This document shows positions 1-8,380 of a DNA stretch of 64,000 nucleotides, piece after piece. The position numbers and the translations under genes are program-made. Positions within the stretch are counted from its first letter, which is position 1. Each line of letters starts with the position of its first letter. The notes beneath the pieces are model-generated. The model ran no database searches and had not been told where the DNA came from. It saw only the letters and a list, made by a program, of their open reading frames with translations. Source of the stretch: Pseudomonas wayambapalatensis (GTDB taxonomy: Bacteria; Pseudomonadota; Gammaproteobacteria; Pseudomonadales; Pseudomonadaceae); NCBI GenBank assembly GCA_014268975.2, contig CP077096.1, positions 4,749,501 to 4,813,500 of the forward strand. The letters are read 5' to 3'.

Positions 1-99
1 TCGCCCGAACCCACCCATTCGAACTGGGCGTTATGCAGTCCCCGCAGCCCTGTGGCCTCTCAGGCCAGGCCGTGCGCCCTTGTCGCCCGGAGCGGCCCG

Positions 100-924
100 A
101 TGCATTATCGGCCCATGACCGCCACTCTCCTTCCAGACGGCCCCGCCCAGACACCGCTCACTGCGGAAGTCGTCATGCGCTACCACTTGTGCTGGAAGCA
201 TCGCGACCTGGATGGGGTCATGGCGCTGTATCACCCAGAGATCCAGTACCACGACTTTTTCCAGAACCGCGTGCTCGGCTTCGACGAGCTGCGCGAATAC
301 GTGCGCGTCTCGTTGCCGCACGAAGCCGGGGAAGACATCGTTCACAGCGACCGCATCCGGGTCGACGGTTGCACAGCCTTCATCCAGTACCAGGTGACGG
401 TCCAGGGCGGTGAAGGCCTGGTGGCCTTCCAGTCCAGCGAGGCGATCACGGTCAAGGACAACCTGATCTGGCGGGTCAACGAATACGGCACGCTGATCCG
501 CCGCGACGGCAAGGGCGCCAGCGCCTCCGGGCCGCGTCCCGCGACCAGCCGCCTGGGCCTGTCGCCACGGCAACTGAGCACCATGGCCCAGGACCTGGAA
601 CATTACTTCCAGGCCCAGCGCCCCTACCTGGACCCTGAGCTGGACCTGCAACAGGTCGCACAGGAGAGCGGCTACAGCCGCAACCAGATCTCCTACCTGC
701 TCAACCAGGTGCTCGGCCAGAGCTTCTACCGCTACGTCAACCAGGCCCGCCTGCAGCACCTGCTCGCCGGGCTCGATGACGCGGGCTGCAGGGCGCCGAT
801 CGACGAACTGGCCTTTGCCGCCGGCTTCAATTCGCTGTCGGCCTTCTACAAGTGCTTTCGCGAACACACCGGGCTCTCGCCCAAGGCCTACGTGAAGCAG
901 ATTTCTCTGCGTGCACGCACGTAA
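100..924 (+). CDS. AraC-family regulator with N-terminal SnoaL-like domain
   Basis: Probable transcriptional regulator of 274 residues. The first half (about residues 20-135) resembles the SnoaL/NTF2-like fold (RYHLCWKHRDLDGVMALYHPE), a ligand pocket or small enzyme domain. The C-terminal 100 residues carry two AraC helix-turn-helix motifs (LDLQQVAQESGYSRNQISYLL and IDELAFAAGFNSLSAFYKCF, ending GLSPKAYV). I chose the ATG at 100 because GGAG lies seven bases upstream; a GTG at 52 and an ATG at 115 are also possible. It precedes, in the same direction, an amine oxidase, a cupin and a polyamine-binding protein, so it may sense a polyamine or its aldehyde. That role is inference. Confidence 0.85.
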   Translation: MHYRPMTATLLPDGPAQTPLTAEVVMRYHLCWKHRDLDGVMALYHPEIQYHDFFQNRVLGFDELREYVRVSLPHEAGEDIVHSDRIRVDGCTAFIQYQVTVQGGEGLVAFQSSEAITVKDNLIWRVNEYGTLIRRDGKGASASGPRPATSRLGLSPRQLSTMAQDLEHYFQAQRPYLDPELDLQQVAQESGYSRNQISYLLNQVLGQSFYRYVNQARLQHLLAGLDDAGCRAPIDELAFAAGFNSLSAFYKCFREHTGLSPKAYVKQISLRART

Positions 925-991
925 GACAGCGAAGCGCCCGCCCTACTAGCATCGCTCCCAGAACCTTGAACGGAAGTGGGAGCAGTACCTG

Positions 992-2398
992 ATGCAAGCC
1001 TGGCGCACGATCAGCCTCTGGATGGACCAGCTCGACGAGCCGCTCGACGCCCGCCCGTCGCTGCAGCAGGACCTGGATGTCGACGTGTGCATCATCGGTG
1101 CCGGCTACACCGGCCTGTGGACGGCCTACTACCTCAAGCGCCAGGCCCCGCACCTGCGCATCGCCATCCTCGAGGCCAACACCGCAGGCTTCGGTGCCTC
1201 CGGGCGCAATGGCGGCTGGCTAATGGGCAACCTGCTGGGCGAAGACCGCCTGCTGGCCGCCCTTTCCCCACAGCAGCGCCGCGCCAGCGTCGACCTGCTG
1301 CACGCCATCCCCGACGAAGTGCACGGCGTGCTGCAGCGCGAAGGCATCGACTGCGACTACCGCAAGGGTGGCGTCATCTACTGCGCCGCCCGCTACCCCG
1401 AGCAGGAGCGCAGCCTGCGCGCCTACCTCGACGACCTGTACCGCCAGGGCATGAACGAGGACGACTATCGCTGGCTCAAGCCCGAGCAACTGGCCGGCCA
1501 ACTGCGGGTCAGCAATGCCTACGGCGCGATCTTCAGCCCCCACGTCGCAACCATCCAGCCTGCCAAGCTGGTGCGCGGCCTGGCACGGGTGGTCGAGGGC
1601 ATGGGCGTACCCATCTACGAAAACACCCCGGCCAGCGACTGGCAGACCGGTGAGGTGCGCACTGCCCAGGCCAAGGTCCGTTGCCAATGGGTCGTGCCGG
1701 CGGTCGAAGGCTACGCCGCCAGCCTGCCGCCGCTGGATCGCCATCAACTGCCCGTGCAGAGCCTGCTGGTGGCGACCGAGCCGCTGCCGGAATCGGCCTG
1801 GGAGCAGATCGGCCTGAGCCAGGGCCAGGCCTTCAGCGAAGGCAGCCGCCAGGTCACCTATGGTCAGCGCACCACCGACAACCGCCTGGTGTTCGGCGCC
1901 CGCGGCGGGTATCGCTTCGGTGGCCGTCTGCGCGAGGACTTCAGCCTCAGCGACGCCGAGATCGAGCTGCGCCGCTATCTGTTCGGCGAACTGTTCCCAC
2001 ACCTGAAGAACGTGCGCATCACCCACTCCTGGGGCGGCAACCTGGGCATGGCGCGGCGCTTCCGCCCGCACATGCTGTGCGACCGCCAACGCGGCCTGGC
2101 GCTCTCGGGTGGCTATGGCGGCGAAGGTGTCGGCGCCACCAACCTGGGCGGGCGCACGCTCGCGGCACTGATTCTCGGCCAGCACAACGAGCTGACCGCC
2201 CAGCCTTGGGTCCACGACAACCGCCCGCTGTCGAGCCTCGCCAGTTGGCCGCCCGAGCCCTGCCGCTGGCTAGGCTACAACGCGATCATCCAGAGTTTCG
2301 TCCACGAGGACCGCACCCTCGCCAACCCGGCCAGCCCGGCCTGGCGGCGACGCCTGGCCAGCGGCCTGGCCGGGTTCATGGAAGGTTTCATGCACTGA
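992..2398 (+). CDS. FAD-dependent oxidoreductase (DAO family, gamma-glutamylputrescine oxidase-like)
   Basis: Flavoprotein of 468 residues, of the DadA/PuuB type that oxidises amines or amino acids. The dinucleotide motif IIGAGYTG is at residues 34-41, with the ribose-binding acid in ILEA (residue 61) and the usual GASGRNGGW at 68-76. The C-terminal SGGYGGEGVGATNLGGRTLA is a second FAD-contact block. It stands 34 bases before a cupin gene and near a PotF-like binding protein, which suggests a polyamine or gamma-glutamyl-polyamine substrate. The substrate cannot be fixed from sequence. Confidence 0.85.
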   Translation: MQAWRTISLWMDQLDEPLDARPSLQQDLDVDVCIIGAGYTGLWTAYYLKRQAPHLRIAILEANTAGFGASGRNGGWLMGNLLGEDRLLAALSPQQRRASVDLLHAIPDEVHGVLQREGIDCDYRKGGVIYCAARYPEQERSLRAYLDDLYRQGMNEDDYRWLKPEQLAGQLRVSNAYGAIFSPHVATIQPAKLVRGLARVVEGMGVPIYENTPASDWQTGEVRTAQAKVRCQWVVPAVEGYAASLPPLDRHQLPVQSLLVATEPLPESAWEQIGLSQGQAFSEGSRQVTYGQRTTDNRLVFGARGGYRFGGRLREDFSLSDAEIELRRYLFGELFPHLKNVRITHSWGGNLGMARRFRPHMLCDRQRGLALSGGYGGEGVGATNLGGRTLAALILGQHNELTAQPWVHDNRPLSSLASWPPEPCRWLGYNAIIQSFVHEDRTLANPASPAWRRRLASGLAGFMEGFMH

Positions 2399-2431
2399 GT
2401 TGCACCCACTACCACAAGAGATCCTGCAGTC

Positions 2432-2773
2432 ATGAGCATCACCCAGTTCAAGCACACCGACAGCGCCGCGCTGGAAACCTCCAACCCGGTCGCCGTCCCC
2501 CTCGGAGAACCCGTCGCAGTGACCTCGGTCACCTGCGTCGAACGCAACGATGGCGTCGAAACCGGTATCTGGGAATGCACCCCCGGGCGCTGGCGCCGGC
2601 AGATCGTGCAACAGGAGTTCTGCCATTTCATCAAGGGCCGCTGCACCTTCACCCCCGACGGTGGCGAGCCCCTGGTCATAGAAGCCGGAGACGCACTGAT
2701 GCTACCGGCCAACAGCACCGGGATCTGGGATATCCAGGAAACCGTGCGCAAGACCTACGTACTGATTTTCTGA
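2432..2773 (+). CDS. small cupin-domain protein
   Basis: Single-domain protein of 113 residues with a cupin barrel (FCHFIKGRCTFTPDGGEPLVIEAGDALMLPANSTGIWDI), of the DUF861-type cupins often found beside PuuB-like oxidases. It follows the oxidase by 34 bases and precedes the binding protein by 56, so the three are probably one operon. Its function is unknown; a role in handling the oxidation product or in sensing is only inference. Confidence 0.8.
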   Translation: MSITQFKHTDSAALETSNPVAVPLGEPVAVTSVTCVERNDGVETGIWECTPGRWRRQIVQQEFCHFIKGRCTFTPDGGEPLVIEAGDALMLPANSTGIWDIQETVRKTYVLIF

Positions 2774-2829
2774 TCCGCTGATCGCCTGCCGTTCTTCGAT
2801 AACAACAGACAAAGCAAGGTAAACCGGAC

Positions 2830-3909
2830 ATGCGCAAACTCCTCCTCGCCCCCCTGATGCTGGCTGCTGGCGTCGCCAGCGCCGCCGACTCGGTGAAGAT
2901 CTACAACTGGTCCAGCTACGTCGCCCCGGACACGCTGCAGAACTTCCAGAAAGCCACCGGCATCGTGCCCACCTACGATGTCTACGACAGCAACGAGACC
3001 CTCGACGGCAAGCTGATGACCGGCAACTCCGGTTACGACGTGGTCTTCCCCTCCAACCACTTCATGGCCCGGCAGATCCAGGGCAAGGCCCTGAAGAAGC
3101 TCGACAAGAGCCAGCTGCCGTACTGGCAGAACCTCAACCCGGTGCTGCTCAAGGCGCTGGAAGTGAACGACCCGGGCAACCAGTACGGCTTCCCGTACCT
3201 GTGGGGCAGCACCGGCATCGGCTACAACATCGACAAGGTCAAGGCCGTGCTCGGCGACAAGGCACCGGTCGATTCCTGGGACCTGGTGTTCAAGCCCGAG
3301 AACATGGAAAAGCTCAAGAGCTGTGGCGTGGCCATGCTCGACAACGGCCCGGAGTTGCTGCCGATCGCCCTGAACTACCTGGGCCTGCCGCCGCACAGTC
3401 AGAAGCCTGAGGATTACGAGAAAGCCAAGGAACTGTTGATGAAGGTGCGTCCGTACATCAACTACTTCCACTCTTCGAAGTACACCGGTGACCTGGCCAA
3501 CGGCAACATCTGCGTGGTGGTCGGCTTCTCCGGCGACGTGCTGCAGGCCAAGAACAGCGCCGAAGATGCGAAGAACGGGGTGAAGGTCGGCTATTCGATT
3601 CCGAAGGAGGGTGCGCCGCTGTGGTTCGACATGGTCGCCATGCCAGCCGATGCACCGGACGAGAAAGCCGGCTACGCCTACATGAACTACCTGCTGCAGC
3701 CTGAGGTGATGGCCAACATCAGCAATTCGGTGCAGTACGCCAACGGCAATGCCAAGGCAGACGCCCTGGTCGATCCGGCACTCAAGCAGAACACCATGAT
3801 CTACCCGAGCCCGGACGTGATGGGCAAGCTGTTTGCCCTGGAAGCGATGCCAGCGAAGATCGACCGCATCCGCACGCGGATCTGGACCAGCATCAAAGCG
3901 GGGAACTGA
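2830..3909 (+). CDS. periplasmic polyamine-binding protein (PotF/SpuD-like)
   Basis: Solute-binding protein of 359 residues for an ABC importer. A signal peptide covers about residues 1-18 (cleavage after ASA), followed by the family signature VKIYNWSSYVAPDTLQNF. Length and the blocks SGYDVVFPSNHF and YGFPYLWGSTGIGYNIDKV match PotD/PotF proteins. No permease or ATPase gene lies nearby, so it either works with components encoded elsewhere or acts as a sensor-type binding protein. A strong terminator follows. Confidence 0.9.
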   Translation: MRKLLLAPLMLAAGVASAADSVKIYNWSSYVAPDTLQNFQKATGIVPTYDVYDSNETLDGKLMTGNSGYDVVFPSNHFMARQIQGKALKKLDKSQLPYWQNLNPVLLKALEVNDPGNQYGFPYLWGSTGIGYNIDKVKAVLGDKAPVDSWDLVFKPENMEKLKSCGVAMLDNGPELLPIALNYLGLPPHSQKPEDYEKAKELLMKVRPYINYFHSSKYTGDLANGNICVVVGFSGDVLQAKNSAEDAKNGVKVGYSIPKEGAPLWFDMVAMPADAPDEKAGYAYMNYLLQPEVMANISNSVQYANGNAKADALVDPALKQNTMIYPSPDVMGKLFALEAMPAKIDRIRTRIWTSIKAGN

Positions 3910-3925
3910 AGCCCTCGCATATGCG

Positions 3926-3963
3926 AAAAACCCCACAGGCACCAGGGTGCCGGTGGGGTTTTG
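3926..3963. terminator. bidirectional rho-independent terminator
   Basis: An A-run, the stem CCCCAC/GTGGGG with inner GGCACC/GGTGCC, then a T-run. The A and T tracts on both sides let it end both the PotF-like gene and the convergent FecR-like operon. Confidence 0.85.
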
Positions 3964-3980
3964 CCGTTATGGGGTCGGCT

Positions 3981-4958
3981 TCAGCGCACCACCGTCACCC
4001 GCCCGAACAGCGTCTGCGGCACGAAGCCCATGACCTTGCCCAGCGACGCCAGCGCCAGCAAGGGCTCCTCCACCGGGAAACTGCCGCTGACCTTGCGCTG
4101 CGCCAAGGCATCGTCGAGCAGCAGGATGCGCCCCGGGTAATACCGCTCCAGGTCCTTGACCACCTGCGCCAGCGGCACCTGGTAATAGTTCAGCCAGCCC
4201 TGGCGCCAGGCCAGGCGACTGTCACTGTCCACGGCACTGATCGCCCCCGCCACGCCCTCGGCGTAGGTCAGTTGCTGGTTGGCGGTCAGCTCACGCGCCA
4301 CGGCACCGGCAATCGGTGTCACCGCCACCCGTCCACTGCGCACGGTAATCTGGGCGCCGTCGCCCTGCCCGCGTACCTCGAACTGAGTGCCCAGCACCCG
4401 CACTTCGCCGCCCGCCGCATCGACCAGGAACGGCGCACCGGTGTGGGTCACCTCGAAGAACGCCGCGCCACGCAGCAGGTGTACGCGCCGCTCGCCATGG
4501 TCGAAATCCACCACCACGGCGCTGTTGGCATCCAGGGTCAGGCGTGACTGGTCGGCCAGGGTGATGTGGCGCACATGCTCATCACTGCGATAGTCGGCAC
4601 GCAGGTCCTGCAGCCAGTACTGCGGCTGCCAACCGGCCAGGCTGCCCAGTGTCAGCACCAGGCAGGCCGCTGCCGCCAGTGCCCCGCCACGCCGCCCCCA
4701 GCGGGCTTTCGGCCGACGCATGGCCTGCAGGTACTGCTCGAGATCCTCGCGTTCCTCTTCAGCCAGGTGCGCGGCGGGTGCTTCGCTCAGTTGCCACACG
4801 GCCAGGGCCTCGGCATAAGCGGCGCGGTGCGCAGGATCGGCCAGCAACCAGCGCTTGAACTCGGCGCCTTCGGCTGCCGGAGGATGCTCGTTGATGCGGC
4901 TCAGCCAGCCCAGGGCCATGCGCGACTGTTCGGCGGTGATCGGATAGGGCTGGCTCAT
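3981..4958 (-). CDS. FecR-family anti-sigma / sigma-regulator protein
   Basis: Inner-membrane regulator of 325 residues. It has an N-terminal DUF4880-type cytoplasmic region (EQSRMALGWLSRINEHPPAAEGAEFKRWL), one membrane helix near residues 90-110 (ALAAAACLVLTLGSLAG), a periplasmic FecR domain and a DUF4974-like end. The ATG at 4958 overlaps the sigma gene stop as ATGA, so translation is coupled. Family knowledge says such proteins receive a signal from a TonB-dependent transducer and control the partner sigma factor. No such receptor is next to this operon; the nearest, fecA, belongs to the divergent system. Confidence 0.88.
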   Translation of the reverse strand: MSQPYPITAEQSRMALGWLSRINEHPPAAEGAEFKRWLLADPAHRAAYAEALAVWQLSEAPAAHLAEEEREDLEQYLQAMRRPKARWGRRGGALAAAACLVLTLGSLAGWQPQYWLQDLRADYRSDEHVRHITLADQSRLTLDANSAVVVDFDHGERRVHLLRGAAFFEVTHTGAPFLVDAAGGEVRVLGTQFEVRGQGDGAQITVRSGRVAVTPIAGAVARELTANQQLTYAEGVAGAISAVDSDSRLAWRQGWLNYYQVPLAQVVKDLERYYPGRILLLDDALAQRKVSGSFPVEEPLLALASLGKVMGFVPQTLFGRVTVVR

Positions 4959-5512
4959 CGACGGTCGCTCCCTGGCCTGCGCAATGGGATAGCGGGCTCG
5001 GCGACACTCGCCTTGCACGCTTCGAGGGCGCGCATCATATGCTTTTCCACCGCACTCTGGGACACCTGCATGGCCTTGGCGATCTCGCCGTACTTGCAGC
5101 CATGGATGCGGTTGAGCAGGAAGATCTGTCGCGTACGTTCCGGCAAGGCGCGCAGCGCCTGCTCGATGCGCCGTAGATCGTGATCGACCTCCAGCGCCTG
5201 CTCTGGCGCCTGGGCCGACAGCGCCTCGTCGCTGATCGACAGCCCTTCGGTGACACGACCGCGACTGCCCTCGCTGCGCAGGTGATCGATCGCCAGGTTG
5301 CCGGCGCAGCGCAAGAGGTAGGTGTCGAGCGCCTCGACCTTGACCGCAGGCCGACGCCAGAAGCGCAGGAACAGCTCCTGGACCAGGTCCGAGGCCGTGG
5401 CACGACAGCCGACGCGCCGGCTGACCAGCGCCTCCATGCGTCCGCGCTGGGCCAGGAACACCTGCAGGAAGCGCGCCCGGCCACCGGCCTCGTCGAGGTC
5501 AGGCTCGCTCAC
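4955..5512 (-). CDS. ECF sigma factor, FecI-like
   Basis: Extracytoplasmic-function sigma factor of 185 residues. Region 2 contains ASDLVQELFLRFWRRPAVKVEALDTYLLRCAGNLAIDHLR and region 4 contains ALRALPERTRQIFLLNRIHGCKYGEIAKAMQVSQSAVEKHMMRAL. The GTG at 5512 is the likely start, since the reading frame farther upstream only shadows the next gene; it overlaps the upstream stop as GTGA. The order is unusual, with the sigma and FecR genes at the far end of an operon that starts with membrane proteins. Confidence 0.9.
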   Translation of the reverse strand: MSEPDLDEAGGRARFLQVFLAQRGRMEALVSRRVGCRATASDLVQELFLRFWRRPAVKVEALDTYLLRCAGNLAIDHLRSEGSRGRVTEGLSISDEALSAQAPEQALEVDHDLRRIEQALRALPERTRQIFLLNRIHGCKYGEIAKAMQVSQSAVEKHMMRALEACKASVAEPAIPLRRPGSDRR

Positions 5513-5838
5513 GCGCCAAACACCGCCACGACCGGCGCCAGCACCAGGCTCGCCGTTGCCAGGCTCAGCAGCAGGCGTGGCTGGTACGGCAGGCCGAACA
5601 CCCAGAGGGTCAGCCCGGCCATCAACACGGCCGTCCACTCCACCAGCCCCAGCGCCCAGCCACGCAAGTGCACGGCCAGTACCGCCGACAGCACCAGCAG
5701 CAGCCAGCCGAGGATGCGCAAGGCACGCAACTGGGCCTGCCGCGGCTTGCGGCCCAGCAGGTCGGTGAAGTGTTTTTCCATGGCCAGGCACAGGGCAGCC
5801 AGGCCGGCGAAGGTGAACAGCGCCAGGCTCAGCATCAA
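5509..5838 (-). CDS. small membrane protein, DUF3325-like
   Basis: Protein of 109 residues with three or four hydrophobic helices (MMLSLALFTFAGLAALCLA, ILGWLLLVLSAVLAVHL, WTAVLMAGLTLWVFGL and a C-terminal LLLSLATASLVLAPVVAVFG). Such proteins are known beside PepSY-type iron-uptake operons in proteobacteria; the exact role is not established. It overlaps both neighbours by four bases. Confidence 0.72.
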   Translation of the reverse strand: MMLSLALFTFAGLAALCLAMEKHFTDLLGRKPRQAQLRALRILGWLLLVLSAVLAVHLRGWALGLVEWTAVLMAGLTLWVFGLPYQPRLLLSLATASLVLAPVVAVFGA

Positions 5839-7406
5839 TTCGCCTCCACGGTTTCGGCGCGGGCCTTGACCTTGGCCGAGCGCTTGGCGACCGGCTTGGG
5901 CGCGCGCAGCATCTTGCCGGCCGCCCAGCCGAGGAACAGGCCGGTGGCCAGGGCCGTGAGATCGAACCCAGCCATCGCCCAGTCACCGACGATCAGCGAA
6001 TGATCCAGACCTTGGCCTGTGGTCACGGCATTGAGCAACGGCAACGCTGCGAACACCAGGGCCCCCAGCGCCAACTGCTCGCCCCAGGCGCGACGCCCGG
6101 GACGCAGCATGGCGTGCAGCAGCGACAGTGCCCAGACCAGAAAGAACGCATTGACCTCCCAGTCGGCCCGCCCTTGCAGCCCGACCGGCAGCAGGCGATT
6201 GGCCCAGAAGAACGCCGCCACGCCCAGCAGCAGGCCGCTCATGCTGGCGATGTTGAGCACCTCGACCAGGCGCAGCTCCGCGGGCATGCGCTCGCTCTTG
6301 GCATGCTTGAGCTGACGCTTGCCCAGCCACATCACAAGGCCAGTGCCGATCACCGCCGTGCCGGCGACCCCGAAGACGAAGTACAACCAGCGCAGCCAGG
6401 GCCCGGCGAAGTTGCCCATGTGCAGGCCGACGAAGGTGAAGGAGGTCATCATCGCCGCGCTTTCCGGCGCACCCTGGGTGAGCAGTGCACCGGTGGCACC
6501 GTCGAAGGTCCAGTTGGCGCTGCGCTTGTACGCGACACTGTCGGCCGAGGCACGGCTCAAGGTGACGCGGGCATTCTGGTCGCCAGGGTTCTGTACCTGG
6601 ATGAAGCCCATACGCGCGCCTGGCGCCTGCTCCTGGACCTTGGCGTACAGGCTCGACAGGGGGACCAGCGGCGCGGCCACACCAGCCACCTTCGGCACTT
6701 CGTCGCGGCCGAACAGGTCGTTGAAGTAACCGTTGGCGCTGCCATAGCTGGCCATGATCCCGGCAGGCATGACCATGTACATGAAGATCACCAGGCTGCT
6801 GTAGCTGATCATCAGGTGGAAGGGCAGCACCAGCACGCCGATGGCGTTGTGGCCATCGAGCCAGGAGCGCTGGCCCTTGCCGGGGCGGAAGGTGAAGAAC
6901 TCCTTGAAGATCTTCTTGTGGGTGATGATCCCGGTCACCAGCCCCAGCAGCATGATGAAGGCACAGAAGGTCGACAGCCATCGCCCCCAGGGGTGCGGCA
7001 TCTCCAATTGGAAGTGGAAACGGTAGAAAAAGTCGCCGCCACGGCTGTCGCGGCCCTCGACCATCTCGCCGCTGGCCGCGTCCAGTTCCTTGCTGGTGAA
7101 GCCGCGTCGCCCACCGGCGTTGGGGTCGCGATAGCCGACGCTCAGCGCCGCCTCGCGCTCGCTGGGCAGGCGGATGAACCAGGTGCTGGAATCGGCGGCG
7201 TTGGCTTGCAGGTAGCGCTGCGCCATCTCCAGGCTGGCCGCCGGATTCAGCGGATGGCTGTGGATCTCCGGTTTGCTCCAGTGGTTGATCTCTTCCTTGA
7301 AGTAGGCAAGCGTGCCGGTGAGGAAGATGGCGAACAACAGCCAGCCGAAGATCAGGCCGGTCCAGGTGTGCAGCCAGGCCATGGCCTGGCGGAAGCCCTC
7401 TTTCAT
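5835..7406 (-). CDS. PepSY-associated TM protein (iron-reductase-like)
   Basis: Integral membrane protein of 523 residues. Several helices carry conserved histidines (AMAWLHTWTGLIFGWLLFAIFLTGTLAYF, GLVTGIITHKKIF, VLVLPFHLMISYSSLVIFMYM, HMGNFAGPWLRWLYFVFGVAGTAVIGTGLVMW), with a large periplasmic part between. This architecture is typical of PiuB-like PepSY proteins that probably reduce ferric siderophores or act in heme-dependent electron transfer. The start at ATG 7406 is preferred; upstream reading belongs to the DUF3649 gene, which it overlaps as ATGA. Confidence 0.85.
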   Translation of the reverse strand: MKEGFRQAMAWLHTWTGLIFGWLLFAIFLTGTLAYFKEEINHWSKPEIHSHPLNPAASLEMAQRYLQANAADSSTWFIRLPSEREAALSVGYRDPNAGGRRGFTSKELDAASGEMVEGRDSRGGDFFYRFHFQLEMPHPWGRWLSTFCAFIMLLGLVTGIITHKKIFKEFFTFRPGKGQRSWLDGHNAIGVLVLPFHLMISYSSLVIFMYMVMPAGIMASYGSANGYFNDLFGRDEVPKVAGVAAPLVPLSSLYAKVQEQAPGARMGFIQVQNPGDQNARVTLSRASADSVAYKRSANWTFDGATGALLTQGAPESAAMMTSFTFVGLHMGNFAGPWLRWLYFVFGVAGTAVIGTGLVMWLGKRQLKHAKSERMPAELRLVEVLNIASMSGLLLGVAAFFWANRLLPVGLQGRADWEVNAFFLVWALSLLHAMLRPGRRAWGEQLALGALVFAALPLLNAVTTGQGLDHSLIVGDWAMAGFDLTALATGLFLGWAAGKMLRAPKPVAKRSAKVKARAETVEAN

Positions 7407-7708
7407 GGGTTCTTCATCCAATAAGCCAGCCCGCCGATCGCGCCCAGCACGAGGCTTGGCAGCAAGACGCCCAGCCAGGCGCGCCATGCGCTGCGGCAGG
7501 CGAAGCACCAGATGAAGGCGAGCAGATAGAACACGAACGACAGCATCATCCCGGTCAGTGCCGCATCGACCTGGGCGCCGGGCATCAGCAGGCTGACGCA
7601 GACGCTGGCCGCCGAGGCCAGCAGGTAGCCCCCCAGCAAGGCAGCCAGGCTGCGCGAGGTCACGGCCAGGCGGTAGCTCAGGGGCAGGCCGGCGGCTTTG
7701 CTTTTCAT
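7403..7708 (-). CDS. small membrane protein, DUF3649-like
   Basis: Protein of 101 residues with three hydrophobic helices (LAALLGGYLLASAASVCVSLLM, MMLSFVFYLLAFIWCF, WLGVLLPSLVLGAIGGLAYW). It opens the five-gene minus-strand operon and lies about 40 bases from a Fur-box-like site. DUF3649 proteins are commonly next to PepSY iron-reductase genes; their molecular role is unknown. Confidence 0.72.
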   Translation of the reverse strand: MKSKAAGLPLSYRLAVTSRSLAALLGGYLLASAASVCVSLLMPGAQVDAALTGMMLSFVFYLLAFIWCFACRSAWRAWLGVLLPSLVLGAIGGLAYWMKNP

Positions 7709-7746
7709 GGGGCGACGGTCCGGGGACAGGTTGAGAGGGGTGCAAT

Positions 7747-7765
7747 AGTAATGATTTCAATTCTC
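7747..7765 (-). promoter_or_regulatory. Fur-box-like site for the minus-strand operon
   Basis: The 19-mer AGTAATGATTTCAATTCTC matches the Fur consensus GATAATGATAATCATTATC at 12 of 19 positions. It lies upstream of the DUF3649-PepSY-DUF3325-fecI-fecR-like operon. Repression by Fur-iron is inferred. Confidence 0.55.
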
Positions 7766-7829
7766 ATAAGCAAAGATTGGGGATGAGCTGTGCCCGCCCA
7801 ACAGGATTGCGACACCACACCACCCTGAA

Positions 7830-7848
7830 TATAATGCGAACAATTCTT
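7830..7848 (+). promoter_or_regulatory. Fur-box-like site upstream of fecI
   Basis: TATAATGCGAACAATTCTT matches the Fur consensus at 12 of 19 positions and lies about 40 bases before the fecI start. In E. coli fecIR is repressed by Fur, so the placement fits. Confidence 0.5.
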
Positions 7849-7885
7849 ACTCCCAATCGCGTCATCGGACGCCGGAGTCACCTCG

Positions 7886-8380
7886 GTGTCCAGTGCCCTC
7901 TCCTCCACCGTCGAAGGCCTCTACCACGCCCACCACAACTGGCTGACCGGTTGGCTGCGCCGTCGCCTGGGCTGCCCGCAGAGCGCCGCCGACCTGGCCC
8001 AGGACACCTACGTGCGCCTGCTCCAGGCTCGCGACACCCCACAGTTGATCGAGCCCCGGGCCTTTCTCACCACGGTCGCCAAGCGCGTGCTGTGCAACCA
8101 TTTCCGCCGTCAGGAGCTGGAGCGCGCCTACCTCGAAGCCCTGGCCCAGGTGCCCGAGCGCCTGGCGCCAAGCGAGGAAGAAAAGGCGCTGATCTTCGAA
8201 ACCCTGCTCCAACTCGACCGCCTGCTCGATGGCCTGCCGCCGCTGGTCAAACGCGCCTTCCTGCTGGCCCAGGTCGATGGTCTTGGCCAAGCCGAGATCG
8301 GCCGTGAACTGGGTATTTCCCTGGCAACGGTCAAACGCTACCTGCACAAGGCAGCCCTGCGCTGTTATTTCGCCCTGTGA
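7886..8380 (+). CDS. fecI: ECF sigma factor FecI
   Basis: Sigma factor of 164 residues that would direct RNA polymerase to the fecA promoter. It resembles E. coli FecI throughout: TVEGLYHAHHNWLTGWLRRRLG, ADLAQDTYVRLL, PRAFLTTVAKRVLCNHFRRQELERAYLEAL, and the region 4 helix-turn-helix QVDGLGQAEIGRELGISLATVKRYLHKA. Start is a GTG. The stop overlaps the next GTG (GTGA), so fecR is translationally coupled. A Fur-like site lies upstream. Confidence 0.92.
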   Translation: MSSALSSTVEGLYHAHHNWLTGWLRRRLGCPQSAADLAQDTYVRLLQARDTPQLIEPRAFLTTVAKRVLCNHFRRQELERAYLEALAQVPERLAPSEEEKALIFETLLQLDRLLDGLPPLVKRAFLLAQVDGLGQAEIGRELGISLATVKRYLHKAALRCYFAL

